Source: Eopsaltria australis
Lineage: Eukaryota; Chordata; Aves; Passeriformes; Petroicidae
Length of the DNA stretch: 64,000 nucleotides
Direction of reading: 5' to 3'
NCBI GenBank assembly: GCA_034509425.1
Contig: JAVTVJ010000296.1
Coordinates: 434,001 to 498,000, forward strand
Shown: piece after piece, positions 55,201 to 63,170 of the stretch
Position numbering within the stretch: position 1 is the first letter of the stretch
Layout: the number at the start of each line of letters is the position of its first letter
The notes under the pieces: generated by a model
Database searches by the model: none
Told to the model about the DNA's origin: nothing
The model's input: the letters and a program-made list of their open reading frames with translations, nothing else
Position numbers and translations under genes: made by a program

Positions 55201-58200
55201 CCTGGATGCACATCATCAGACAATCTGTCACTGTGATTCTTCCTATCAGATGTACAGTCCTGGGACAGCAGAGACACAGAGCCTGTTTCTCACATCCTGT
55301 CCCTCACTTGCCTCATTCTGAGAGATTACTGGGCTCTACTGATCTGTTAAGTGATTTCACACTGCAGATGATTGTACTGATCTTTTTTTAAACACACAGC
55401 AGACATGAAATACTCATACAGCAAATCACACATGCAGAAATGCGTCTTGCATGGATGCATTTTCCTCCTCTCCCCATTTTGACAGAAATATCTGTACTGC
55501 AATAAAAAGTAAAAAAAAGAGAGAGAAATTCCACTAAGATAAGGCCTAAACAGCATTCTCATGTTGGTTAAAAAACCAGATTATTTATGCTATCTCCCAT
55601 CTCACAAACTGAAGTCAGCTACCAAAGCTGCCCAACTTGTGTTTCTGCACCAATACTTCATTTCCTGCCTGTTCCACAGGAAGGAGATCTCTCCTGGAAG
55701 GAGTCTGGAGAGTTGCCACTGTATCACTGAAACTCAATACTTACGAAACTGGGCAGGTGAACACCAAGAAAAAGTCATTAGGTAATGCCATCTAACAGAT
55801 TCATACCTCCCTCCCTCCTTCCTCCCCTGCCAACATTTTTTTTGTACTGGCAAAGCTCCTGGATAGGCACAGTGACAGCAGCTGGGTTTCAGTGCAGTGT
55901 CAGGTGTGCTTACCCAAAGGGCAGGTCCACACCACACGATGGAGCACAGAAATTCCCATCCAGAGCCACAGGGATCCAGCAGACAAGTGAAAATCTTATC
56001 CCAGACCCGACATCAACACCCAGTGGCTTTCCAGCCCAGGATTGCCATCTTCCCCAGGCTGGGCTTTGTTGCTTTGCAATGTGGCACTCAGAGGAGACAG
56101 CCCAGGGTGTGACATCCATCTGTCAGACAGGAGCATCCCCTGTCTCTCTGCATCTCTCCATCAGGACACTGATGGCTGATGGGCTAGCGAGCACAAGGCT
56201 TTCTGGAGATGCAGTGGGTCCCATGAGAAAGACAAGAACCCAAAAAACCCCTGGCAGTTTCCAGAACAACTCTTCTGCCTGCAAGCTGATCCACAGTGGA
56301 GGAGCCCCAGGACAGGGCAGCGCAGGGAGCGGGGCCATCAGCCGGTCAGACTGCTCTGACAGCCCGCGGGATAGATCTGGGCATCGATTAGATGCCTGTC
56401 TAGCACAGCAAGGGCACAAAAGGTCTTGCAGGGGCAGTGAAAAAGCAATTTTTTCCATCACCTTGGGCCCAGGACAAATGCTGACTATCAAGAGCACGGG
56501 AGTTGCTGAGGGATGCTCATTCCCATGCGGCATCACGCTAACGCAACAAAAGCTGGCTCACATCTGCTCGTGGTGATGGCTTCTGAATTAAAGCAGGATG
56601 GTTTCCTCAGCAATTGACCTCCCTAAGTGATGAGAACATCTCATGGCACCAAAGCACACACAAATATCACTGGCATTGCAGAAATACAGTTGTTGGTCTG
56701 GCTTACCCTAAGTGGCTGAGCAGTGTTAACTGGATGCTTCAGGATGCTCTTTGTTTCAGATACACATTTATCTTTGATATAGTTATTATAAAGCAGGTCT
56801 CTCCCTCAAAACCAGCCAGGGATCTTGTACCAGCAAAAGGGCATGGCTTGGGAAAGGAACAGCCACGTGGTGATCTCCACCAGGTTAGTTATCCATGACT
56901 ACAACTTGGGTCCAGCACGGCCCCACAAATAGCACAGGGGTGGAGCAAGCAATCAGAGAAAAGATTGCTCATTACCTCCAGAAGAAATTATATTTGCAGC
57001 ATGGTCTGACTTGTCCCAACTGCATGCCTAAATAGGCTGAAATCTGGGAAGCAAGAAGGTGCGATGGCTGATCCAGAATCCTTACAAAAGCTGCCAGTAA
57101 CTCATTTCAAGTGGTAACTCTGCTGTTCATCTTTCTCTCCATGGTTACACAAAAGGTCCCCAGTTTCCTGGCTGTATTAGCAAAGCACAATAGCTAAAGC
57201 CTAAAACATCAAAGGAGCTTTGACAGTTTGTGAAGAAAGGGTGGGAGTCTTATTCACTTCAGTAAGGGATATGTTTTTCATATTGAATTACCCTGTAAAT
57301 CAGTAGACTTTCTAATGGCATTTCAATAGCTTAAATGGCCCCCTTGACGATCCGTTCTGCAGAGTTTATTGCCTATAAGCTCAAAATGGCCAGAAACCAA
57401 ATCATTACTCAGAAAATACTCCAAACAGAAAGCCTCTGACAGCCTGGGTGAAATGTGCTTTACTGAAAGACCTGTGGAAAAAGCCAAATATAAACCACCA
57501 ACAGGGTGAGGCGAGGCCTGCAGGGGACAGAGCTTCCTGGGGTGCTGGGCTCGCTGGGGCTGCGGTCACCCTGCTGCCCCCTCCTCCTCCTCAGAGCCTC
57601 TCTGCAAAGTGCACCCCAGGGCTGCGGGTGCAGGTCTGCAAACACCCTCTCATGGGCTTCTAACATAACAAAAGCTGCCAAAGGCAACGTGGGCATCAGC
57701 CCTTGGCTGCCTCTTCTCCCTCCAACCAGGGCTTTCAACTGATTGAGCACCAACCAACACCACCAGCAGGAACGTAAAGGCACCCTGGCATCAAAGTCAG
57801 CCCCCCACTCCAGCCAAGCACATCCACAAGGGCTTGATAGAATCACAGAATAGTTTGGGTTAGAAGGGACATTAAAGACCACCTCATTCCACACCCTGAG
57901 CCATGCACAGGGACACCTTCCACCACACCAGGTTGCTCCAAGCCCAATCCAGCCTGGCCTTGAGCACTGCTGAGGATCCACAGCTTCTCTGGGCAACCTG
58001 TGCCAACCTCATTGTAAAAAGCTTCTTCCTTATATCCATGCTAAACCTCTCCTGTCAGTTTAAAGCCATTACCTGTTTGCTGTCTCTCCCTGCCTTTGTC
58101 AAAAATCCCTCTCCAGCTCAATTTTAGCCCCTTTATGCACTGGAAGGTGCTATAAGGCCTCCCTTTGGCCTTCTCCAAACTCTCTCTTCTCCCAACTCTC

Positions 58201-61200
58201 AGCCTGTCCTTCATAGCAGAGGTGCTCCAGCCCTCTGAGCATCTTGGTGGCGTCCTCTGGATTCTTCCAATAGGTCCTTGTTCTTCTTTTACTGGGGGCC
58301 CCAGGGATGGATGCAGTATTCCAGTACATCACTCCAGTCACCTCAAGGTGACTGCCACTGCACTTGGTGGCAAGGGCACTGCAGCACCTGATGCCTGGAC
58401 TCTGTCCTGCCTTGTCCTGCACTCCCAGAATTCTGGCTCTGCCCCAGGTACAGAATTCCCCACCTCAGCCCCAGTCCCAGATGAATGCAGTGACAATATC
58501 TTTGAAGGGGACAGGGACACTGTCACTTCACTGCCCATGTGGCTCTGTCCCATTACAGCTCCAGAAAACCTTGAGAGCCAAACCCACATCTTGCTGCTCT
58601 CAGTTCAAAGCCAGGACAGGAACTCCAGTCCCTCACCCCCCAACTGTCCCCCATCACTGGAAACTGACTCTTCTCACGCTTGGGTCAAATCTTCCCAGCC
58701 AAACACACCCTCAAGCAAAATGCCCATGTTCTCCAAGGATTCTCACAGCTGCCAGACAGGCCATTTATTGAGGAGGTGCAAGGAACAGGAGTCCAAACAG
58801 CTCCAGTTCCGATTCTGAAACAGGGCAGTGCGTGTGCAGCCCTTTGTGACAGTCAGCTGTCTCATCTGCCTGGATCAGAACAACTGTTTTTAGCATCACA
58901 CCCCCACAGACTATTAAACACCTGACAAACAGCAACAATTTTTCAGTTCTTGCAGCCTTTGTTTTAGGCTGCAGGGCACTCTCAATTGCATATAAACATG
59001 GGTAAAACACAATTATTTCTGCCTTAAGAAAGAAAAAATACATAGGGAAGGATACAGGCAAAAGAGTTGAAGTGAAGGAACGCACAAGAATTAATCTCTT
59101 CCTGCACACAAGCAAATGGCAACAAACGCATCAGGAAGTTGCGACTTGGCTCATTAATCTTCTAGCCCATCTGTAATGTGATTTCCTTCAGTGTACTCAG
59201 ATGATTTGCTACTTCAAGATCAAGGTTTACATTTCTACTCCTTGTTAAAGTCTTAGACATTATGGCATCTCCACCCAGGGACTAACAATTTTTACAATCA
59301 TGATTAAATAACTCCCTTGTAACAATGCCATTCAGTATCTTTAAAGAGTGTTTCCCCAAGGTTAAAAATTACTTCAGCTACTACATAAAACTCGTAAGAA
59401 TAATCATAGGTATTGTAAACATCTCCCATTTCAGCTGCACTGAGTACTCCATTTGTTTCACTGATACATGACAGTTCTCTATACTGCACTCAGAGACAGC
59501 CAAAGAGGAGATAATACCTTTCAAAGGTGCATATGCCAAGTACAAAGATCCTAGCCCGGGCTAGCGCAAAATGAAATGCTCCTAAGAGGCGAGTTTCAGC
59601 CCTGATGTAAATGACAGCAAACAGTTTCAGAGAGCAGGCAGCTCAGCTCCCTCCTGCCCTGCACCTGGTCATGTGCACCTGTGGAAAATGCAACCATTCA
59701 GGTTTGCACAATCCCACACCCACACAGGCAAATCCCTACCAGAGACAGAACATGGCACCGGGGAGATCTCGCTCAGCTTGACAGAGTTAAAGCACACAGA
59801 AGGCAGGATGGCATTTAATTGACAATGTTAATAAAAACTACTGTGCTGAAAGCTGACAAGCAAACATAAGAAAGGGGAAACAGCAATAATGAGCTCTTAC
59901 AAATTTGATCTGTGGAAAATTAGTCAAATGTGTTTAACAACTAATACACAAATTAGAAGATATCCAGACCACGCTAATGTGTTTACTAGAAAGACTTCGG
60001 AAAACAACCAGAATGGTTAGAAGGAAAAGGGTCAGTTTGAAGTCTCTGAAACATGAATTTTAAAGCAAACCATGAGCAGAGAGCACTGTCCCAGCGCCCA
60101 GTGGGATGACTCAGGTGTATAAGCATTAGTGATGAGACAGCTCATGTCCATACACTTACTCATCTGCATAAGTGTTCGGGGTCATAATTGCAGCGAGGTA
60201 CCTGCAAGTCATTGGGGAAGCACCAGTTCTTACACACCAACTGCTCCTCCCTGCCTCTCGCTGAAACTTCCTACAGTTCTCACAAGAGGTGCTGACCAAT
60301 GGTACAACTAAGCTCTTCTTTTTATTTTTTTTTTTCCAGCAGGAGAAAATCCATGTTTATAAACAGAACAGCATGAGCCTGAGAGCTGACATCAAGACTG
60401 TCACAGGTAATTCCCGACAGCTCCCCCTCAGGAGGAGAGCTCAGAGAGCAGAGGCAGTCAGTTGCCCTGTTAGTCTGTTATCAGTCCTTTGGAGTCTACC
60501 AAAATACTGTTTTCCTTGTCTCTGAAAAGTGAATATAAAATTTCTATTTCAAATCAAAATGAAAAATTGTGCACAGCCAAGTAAGCATAAGCCGGGTTAA
60601 ACTTGGAAGGATTCACCAATTTTCCTCTCACTCAATTCCTTCCTTAGTTGTCTGTCTGTGCTTTTGTTTTGGGGACGGAAAAAGCAGAGAAAAGAAGGAT
60701 TTCAGAGTGGAGGTGCTGCAAATCATCTACATTTCCTTGTGGTGTTTTGTACTGTGCCAGCAGCCTTGAGTTAGTACAAACCAGCATTTCCTATCCTTCT
60801 GATTACACAAAAACTCCCGTGACAGCCTTGCTGGGTTTATCAAGGCATATTAAATTATCAGGGCAAGATGCTGTTCCCTGTCATCATGTGATCCAGGCTG
60901 CACGCTATGCGAGATGCTAACAAAGCAAATCAGAAGGGAGGGGAGAGAAAGGCAACAGAAGGCAAACATTTGCTCATTCCCCACCAAATCCACCCCAGAT
61001 GTAAGTTTTAAACGTTAATTTTAAGGGAGAGCAGCAGCTCTTAGCCTCTGTCTACACACCCAGATATAACATCAGTTTACATCAGTCTAGTTAAAAGAAT
61101 TCAGTGATTTCCCACCCCATTGCACCCATCAGCTCACAGGTACAGGAGTTCATAAAACACATGTCTATCCTGCAAGGATTGAAAACTTCTCCCTCACTAA

Positions 61201-63170
61201 AGATCAGATGAGTATTTCAGGCCACTGCATCTGCCCTAAAAATCCACACTGCAGGACGGACTAAGTTAAAGAAATGTACGTGCATCCACACCAGCAGCAG
61301 TATTATGACAGGTAGTTTAGTAATGTAAATAAGGTCACCACCTTTGCAGCAGGGCAGTGCCACCCCATATGCAGCCAGCTCCAGAGTGACCAGGACTCCA
61401 GCCTCCCAGGAGGACAGGGCCTCTCTGAACAGCACACACCCCCAGCAATTCAAACATCAGGAAAACCCTCAAAACCACAGCGCTCCATCCCGAGCTCACT
61501 CCTTTGCCTTGCCCATTGGGGTCTGTTCTGTGTTTAAAACTGGTTTAGCTCAAATCTCAGGAGCAGATTCTTTCCAGGGGCACAGGTAGCCTGGGAATCT
61601 GGGCAGGCATCCACCAGGCAAACCCCGTGACCTCAGCTCTGGCTTGGCTGTCTGGAGCAACAACTCAGCTTGGGGACTGGCTGGGACCCTTCTGTGTGAC
61701 ACCAAAATCACATCAGGGACTGTCTGAGAGAACACCTCCAGTGCATGAACCTCACACCTACCCATAAGGAACCTAAGTAAAGTGGCCCCCATATACATTT
61801 ATTATATTGCCTGTAATCACCCCAAAGGTGTAGCATCACACCTCAGCCACACTGGCTGAGAGCAGAAAGCCCCAGCATTTTCCCTAGTGATAGCATCAAG
61901 ATGTCTATCTGCTCTCTACGCTGACAGCTCTCCTTCCTCAACATCTGATTTTATTGTGGTGGTTATCTGACCGCATACCCTGAACTTCTTGGCCTCAAAA
62001 AGTTTATACCCATCACAGCCTTGAATATTCTCAGCTCTTCTGCACCTCCTCTACTCGGAATAAATGCCTTTTTTTATTAACCCAACTCTTACCAGCAAAC
62101 TGCCTGGATCAATGCAATCACCTCCTCCTCCTCCTTTACAACACTGGAACCAAAGGCACAACTTTAGAGGCTGAACTGTTTCTCTCACCACCGATACTAA
62201 GCCATAAATGAGGTTCTCTGGGTTGTGTACATTTACCTGGAAATAACCTAGAATTAGCTCAGAGTGAAACTGCATTGACCCAGAGCAGTGGTGTACATAA
62301 CAGACACAAGACTAGTCCTGCCATTCTGCTAAGAAGTCAAAGAAATCCGCATGCAAGCATCAAACTATTGTGCAAGCATGTGTACAGTTGGGCAGAAATA
62401 TATCCAACCCAGGTACCCGAGTCTCCAAGTGCGGCTCTGTGTGCCGAGCAAAATGAGGAAGGAACACCTTTGTGTGAATTTGCTGGTGTAGTTCGCAAGT
62501 TATGTGTTACAGGTCTTCTCTCCGCCCGTGAACAAAGAGAAGAGACTTCACAGCCTTCCACTACAGCGTCTTCACCCCCAAGCTACGACAGCTGAGGGTC
62601 CTTAGGGTCCCTAAGGAACAGCAGCATGAGCAAATGTGAAGCAGAGGGGCACAACCAGACGCGTGAGGAACACACCTGTGTACCTGCAGACGCACACCGG
62701 GCTGCGTGTCTGCGGCACAGGCATGCAGGGACAAGCCCCGGCTCCGCGAGTGCCCTTCATTCATTCCCAGAGCAGCGCTGCTCCGGCTTCCCCTGCGGAC
62801 GGCTACTCACCCAGCCCTCGAAGGTGTCGCTGGGGGCGGCGGAGCGCAGCAGGTCCTGGAAGTGCAAGGTGCAGTTGGCCACGAAGTCATCGTAGCCGAT
62901 GGGGGTGTCGTGGAAGACGGAGAGCTCGATCTGAAGGCCGTCGGTGACCGTGGCCGAGAACTCCTCGTTGTAGGTGGGCTTGTTGGTCTTCTGCTTGGTG
63001 CTGGTCTGCCCCACGCGCACCTGGTCCACGCTGACGGTGACATAGGGATCCAGGAGCTGGTAGCCCTTGCGGAAGAGCGAGTGGCGGAGGGACCAGCGGG
63101 TGGGCTGCAGCCCCACCGCCTCCCCGATCCGCACCTTCAGGTACCCGCTGAACTTCATGGCTCCGGACAT
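10236..63170 (-). CDS. PRKCH: PRKCH, protein kinase C eta, 5' nine coding exons (partial gene)
   Basis: This is a novel-type protein kinase C: a serine/threonine kinase activated by diacylglycerol and phorbol ester at membranes, independent of calcium, with roles in epithelial differentiation and immune signalling (family knowledge). Joining 62811-63170, 37333-37396, 18026-18176, 17178-17212, 16147-16235, 14393-14522, 13381-13508, 11150-11293 and 10236-10409 on the minus strand gives 1275 nt, or 425 codons, with no stop. The domain order is C2, pseudosubstrate, C1A, C1B, hinge and kinase N-lobe. The N-terminus ([30 protein letters not shown]) and the C1B segment ([11 protein letters not shown]) match eta rather than epsilon as I know the families. 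Mammalian PKC eta has about 683 residues, so roughly 260 C-terminal residues are missing here: most of the kinase domain, including catalytic and activation loops, and the AGC tail. All introns are GT-AG and the phases fit exactly. The span includes introns. Confidence 0.97.
10410..11149 (-). other. PRKCH: PRKCH intron 8 (740 bp)
   Basis: This phase-0 intron sits right after the glycine-loop lysine codon. It has a gtgaga donor and ttggtttag acceptor. No repeats were recognised. Confidence 0.9.
11150..11293 (-). CDS. PRKCH: PRKCH exon 8: V3 hinge and glycine-rich loop (residues 320-367)
   Basis: This 144-nt exon, in phase 0 at both ends, encodes [20 protein letters not shown] and continues through a Ser-rich variable hinge into [14 protein letters not shown]. 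The last part is the glycine loop of the kinase N-lobe (GKGSFG, 361-366), which clamps ATP phosphates. The acceptor is ttccacag|AAA and the donor AAG|gtgaga. The exon is the same length as I recall for the mammalian one. In-frame skipping would remove the hinge and the glycine loop, giving an inactive product. Confidence 0.96.
11566..11653 (-). mobile_element. CR1 LINE 3' fragment (short)
   Basis: The reversed CR1 end of the subfamily with gagttggaagggacccgtaa and caagtccaactcctggccct is visible. It is about 90 bp and lies in intron 7. Confidence 0.85.
12231..12512 (-). mobile_element. CR1 LINE 3' fragment
   Basis: It begins cacagaatggtttgtgttgg and includes ccatccaacctggccttgaa and cagcttctctgggcaacctg. 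About 280 bp of the CR1 3' region remains, in intron 7. Confidence 0.9.
13381..13508 (-). CDS. PRKCH: PRKCH exon 7: end of C1B and start of the V3 hinge (residues 277-319)
   Basis: The exon completes C1B with Cys278, His283, Cys286 and Cys294 ([17 protein letters not shown]), then enters the hinge with [21 protein letters not shown]. It ends in phase 0 at TCG|gtgagt. The acceptor is cccctgtcag|TC. Residue 307 is Cys in a position I remember as Gly in mammals. If that memory is right it is a lineage difference in the hinge, not a zinc ligand. Confidence 0.96.
13509..14392 (-). other. PRKCH: PRKCH intron 6 (884 bp)
   Basis: The intron splits C1B after its fourth zinc ligand, inside the Ile277 codon. 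It has a gtgagc donor and cccctgtcag acceptor. I see nothing else in it. Confidence 0.9.
14393..14522 (-). CDS. PRKCH: PRKCH exon 6: first part of C1B (residues 234-276 plus 1 nt)
   Basis: The exon encodes [14 protein letters not shown] through MRQGLQCK, the first two thirds of the second phorbol-ester/diacylglycerol finger. His245, Cys258, Cys261 and Cys275 fit HX12CX2CX13C. The [14 protein letters not shown] motif is typical of high-affinity C1B domains. The acceptor is gtgcctcag|GTG. The donor falls inside the Ile277 codon (AAAA|gtgagc). The exon is 130 nt. Confidence 0.97.
14523..16146 (-). other. PRKCH: PRKCH intron 5 (1.6 kb)
   Basis: This phase-0 intron between the C1A and C1B modules is AT-rich. 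I recognise no interspersed repeat in it. Confidence 0.9.
16147..16235 (-). CDS. PRKCH: PRKCH exon 5: end of C1A and C1A-C1B linker (residues 204-233)
   Basis: The exon encodes the end of the first diacylglycerol-binding zinc finger: [18 protein letters not shown], with ligands Cys205, His210, Cys213 and Cys221 in CX4HX2CX7C spacing. The linker [11 protein letters not shown] follows. The acceptor is tttcctag|TG and the donor AAG|gtaagg. It ends in phase 0. The C1A-C1B linker is where eta orthologues tend to vary, and here it differs from the mammalian form at several positions as I recall it. Confidence 0.96.
16236..17177 (-). other. PRKCH: PRKCH intron 4 (942 bp)
   Basis: The intron separates two parts of the C1A finger. 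It has a gtaagg donor and tttcctag acceptor. I recognise no repeat or other feature. Confidence 0.9.
17178..17212 (-). CDS. PRKCH: PRKCH exon 4: 35-nt exon within C1A (residues 193-203)
   Basis: This very short exon encodes [11 protein letters not shown], finishing Trp192 at its start and contributing one base of Val204 at its end. It supplies the C1A loop and zinc-ligand Cys202, 14 residues after Cys187. The acceptor is tggccag|G and the donor CAAG|gtaagg. At 35 nt it is close to microexon size. Skipping it would both shift the frame and destroy C1A, so it should be constitutive. Automated gene builds can miss exons this short. Confidence 0.95.
17213..18025 (-). other. PRKCH: PRKCH intron 3 (813 bp)
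   Basis: This is a short intron between exons 3 and 4 with a gtaaga donor and tggccag acceptor. I see no repeat in it. A long minus-strand open frame across exon 4 extends into it but is only intron read-through. Confidence 0.9.
18026..18176 (-). CDS. PRKCH: PRKCH exon 3: pseudosubstrate and first part of C1A (residues 142-191 plus 2 nt)
   Basis: The exon carries the autoinhibitory pseudosubstrate [17 protein letters not shown]. Ala160 sits where a true substrate would have Ser or Thr, flanked by basic residues that dock in the active site. C1A then begins with His171, Cys184 and Cys187 of the HX12CX2C pattern. The acceptor is ctgcacag|GG and the donor tctg|gtaaga. The exon is 151 nt and starts and ends in split codons (GGG for Gly142, TGG for Trp192). 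A CR1 fragment lies 94 bp away in intron 2. Confidence 0.97.
18271..18750 (+). mobile_element. CR1 LINE 3' fragment, about 480 bp, next to exon 3
   Basis: The full 3' CR1 block is visible: gacaggctgagagagctgga, tccagcctggagaagaga, gccaggttggatggggcc, and the end ccattccatgattctatgat. It is antisense to PRKCH and its near end is 94 bp from the exon 3 acceptor. A 129-residue open frame inside it is repeat-derived. Confidence 0.93.
19371..19610 (-). mobile_element. Older CR1 LINE fragment
   Basis: The diverged reversed CR1 end (tttcagttgaaagggatcta, catctagtccaactgtctga) is followed by aaagaaattcttcctaatgc. Divergence suggests an older insertion than its neighbours. Confidence 0.75.
20810..21055. 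mobile_element. Possible ancient CR1-like 3' fragment
   Basis: The segment ttggtccatctagttcagca with cctgcctctggcagtgggca resembles an old amniote CR1-type element common in reptile genomes. The remainder is too diverged to bound, and I cannot settle the family or strand by eye. Confidence 0.4.
22586..23000 (+). mobile_element. CR1 LINE 3' fragment, about 415 bp
   Basis: It runs from ggaaaggctgagacaactgg through ttcagcctggagaagaggag and tgttccaggccaggctggat to the terminus ttctgtgattctatgac. It is antisense to PRKCH. Confidence 0.92.
28488..28665 (-). mobile_element. CR1 LINE 3' fragment
   Basis: The reversed CR1 end is visible: cacagaatcataaaggctgg, aagagacctctaagaccacc, then ctcaaacacttccagggatg. 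This form belongs to a CR1 subfamily different from the ggtttgggttgg type. Confidence 0.85.
29599..29655. repeat. Two-copy tandem repeat, about 31 bp unit
   Basis: The unit begins GGAACA and ends GGAAAGGACTG. It occurs at 29599-29629 and again at 29630-29655, with a few differences. Confidence 0.75.
29811..30080. repeat. Pyrimidine-rich tract
   Basis: The + strand is dominated by C and T over about 270 bp, so the PRKCH transcript would be purine-rich here. It is low-complexity rather than a clean short repeat. Confidence 0.6.
31261..31297. repeat. TA dinucleotide microsatellite
   Basis: About 37 bp of alternating TA with a single G interruption near the left end. It is likely length-polymorphic. 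Confidence 0.95.
33590..33652 (+). mobile_element. CR1 LINE 3' end (short)
   Basis: Only the terminal part remains: gatccttaaggtcccttcca followed by attctatgattcc. It is about 60 bp. Confidence 0.8.
33884..33908. repeat. A-rich run
   Basis: Two A runs broken by TT, 25 bp in total. Confidence 0.9.
34461..34532. repeat. Three-copy tandem repeat, 21-22 bp unit
   Basis: The unit GAGATCCTGTGGATNATCTCA occurs at 34461-34481, 34482-34503 and 34504-34524, with a partial fourth copy to 34532. Each unit also contains GAGAT and ATCTC in inverted relation. Confidence 0.85.
35095..35176 (+). mobile_element. CR1 LINE 3' end (short)
   Basis: It shows ggagctggactttgctgatc, cgtgggtcccttccaactca and the end gtattctgtgatg. 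About 80 bp of the CR1 3' end is left. Confidence 0.85.
37333..37396 (-). CDS. PRKCH: PRKCH exon 2: last strand of the C2 domain (residues 121-141)
   Basis: This 64-nt exon encodes [21 protein letters not shown] plus the first base of the next codon. It completes the C2 fold begun in exon 1. The acceptor is a strong poly-T tract followed by cag|GTG and the donor is GAAG|gtaagg. It is isolated between two very large introns, 25.4 kb upstream and 19.2 kb downstream. Its length is not a multiple of three, so skipping it alone would shift the frame. Confidence 0.96.
43663..43679. repeat. A17 homopolymer
   Basis: An uninterrupted A run of 17 bases in intron 1, followed by more A-rich sequence. 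Confidence 0.9.
48097..48131. repeat. A-rich run
   Basis: About 35 bp of A broken only by CC and C. Confidence 0.9.
49941..50066 (-). mobile_element. CR1 LINE 3' fragment
   Basis: The reversed CR1 end is visible: gaatcataaaaaggttttgt, ttggaagggaccttaaaatc, then gccatgggcagggacacctt. It lies about 510 bp from another CR1 in the same orientation. Confidence 0.9.
50579..50727 (-). mobile_element. CR1 LINE 3' fragment
   Basis: It begins catagaatcatagaatggtt and tttgggttggaagggacctt, close to the intact CR1 end, and stops near cttccagagatgag. Good match to the terminus suggests a fairly young copy. Confidence 0.92.
51732..51939 (+). mobile_element. CR1 LINE 3' fragment
   Basis: It runs from ttaggaagaaattattccct through agaagctgtggctgccccat to the end ccgttctgtgattctatgaa. 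About 210 bp, antisense to PRKCH. Confidence 0.92.
54955..54970. repeat. A16 homopolymer
   Basis: An uninterrupted A run of 16 bases in intron 1. Confidence 0.9.
57837..58345 (-). mobile_element. CR1 LINE 3' fragment, about 510 bp (longest)
   Basis: It starts tagaatcacagaatagtttg and includes cagcttctctgggcaacctg and ccctctccagctcaatttta. It then continues past the usual truncation point to ggatggatgcagtattccag. This is the longest CR1 piece in the window. Confidence 0.92.
59551..59564. other. 14-bp perfect palindrome
   Basis: CTAGCCCGGGCTAG is perfectly self-complementary and contains a CpG in an otherwise CpG-poor intron. It could bind a dimeric factor. No function is shown. Confidence 0.5.

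Larger units (their letters stand above)
37397..62810 (-). other. PRKCH: PRKCH intron 1 (25.4 kb)
   Basis: This non-coding stretch runs from donor TGG|gtgagt to acceptor tttttcag|GTG. It holds four clear CR1 fragments (49941, 50579, 51732, 57837), A-runs near 43663, 48097 and 54955, a 14-bp palindrome at 59551-59564, and local CpG-containing patches near 37740-37860, 40540-40580 and 56310-56390. Two AT-rich patches with homeodomain-like TAATTA cores (43140-43260, 43960-44130) could be conserved elements. The open frames in it look accidental. A first intron this large commonly holds enhancers, but none can be proven here. Confidence 0.9.

Noticed and set aside
55785..56576. 263-codon plus-strand open frame in intron 1
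   Set aside because: No recognisable domain and no family resemblance; overlapping frames of similar size exist on the other strand. Likely chance in a GC-elevated patch.
58165..58818. 217-codon plus-strand open frame
   Set aside because: It starts inside a CR1 fragment and shows no recognisable domain.
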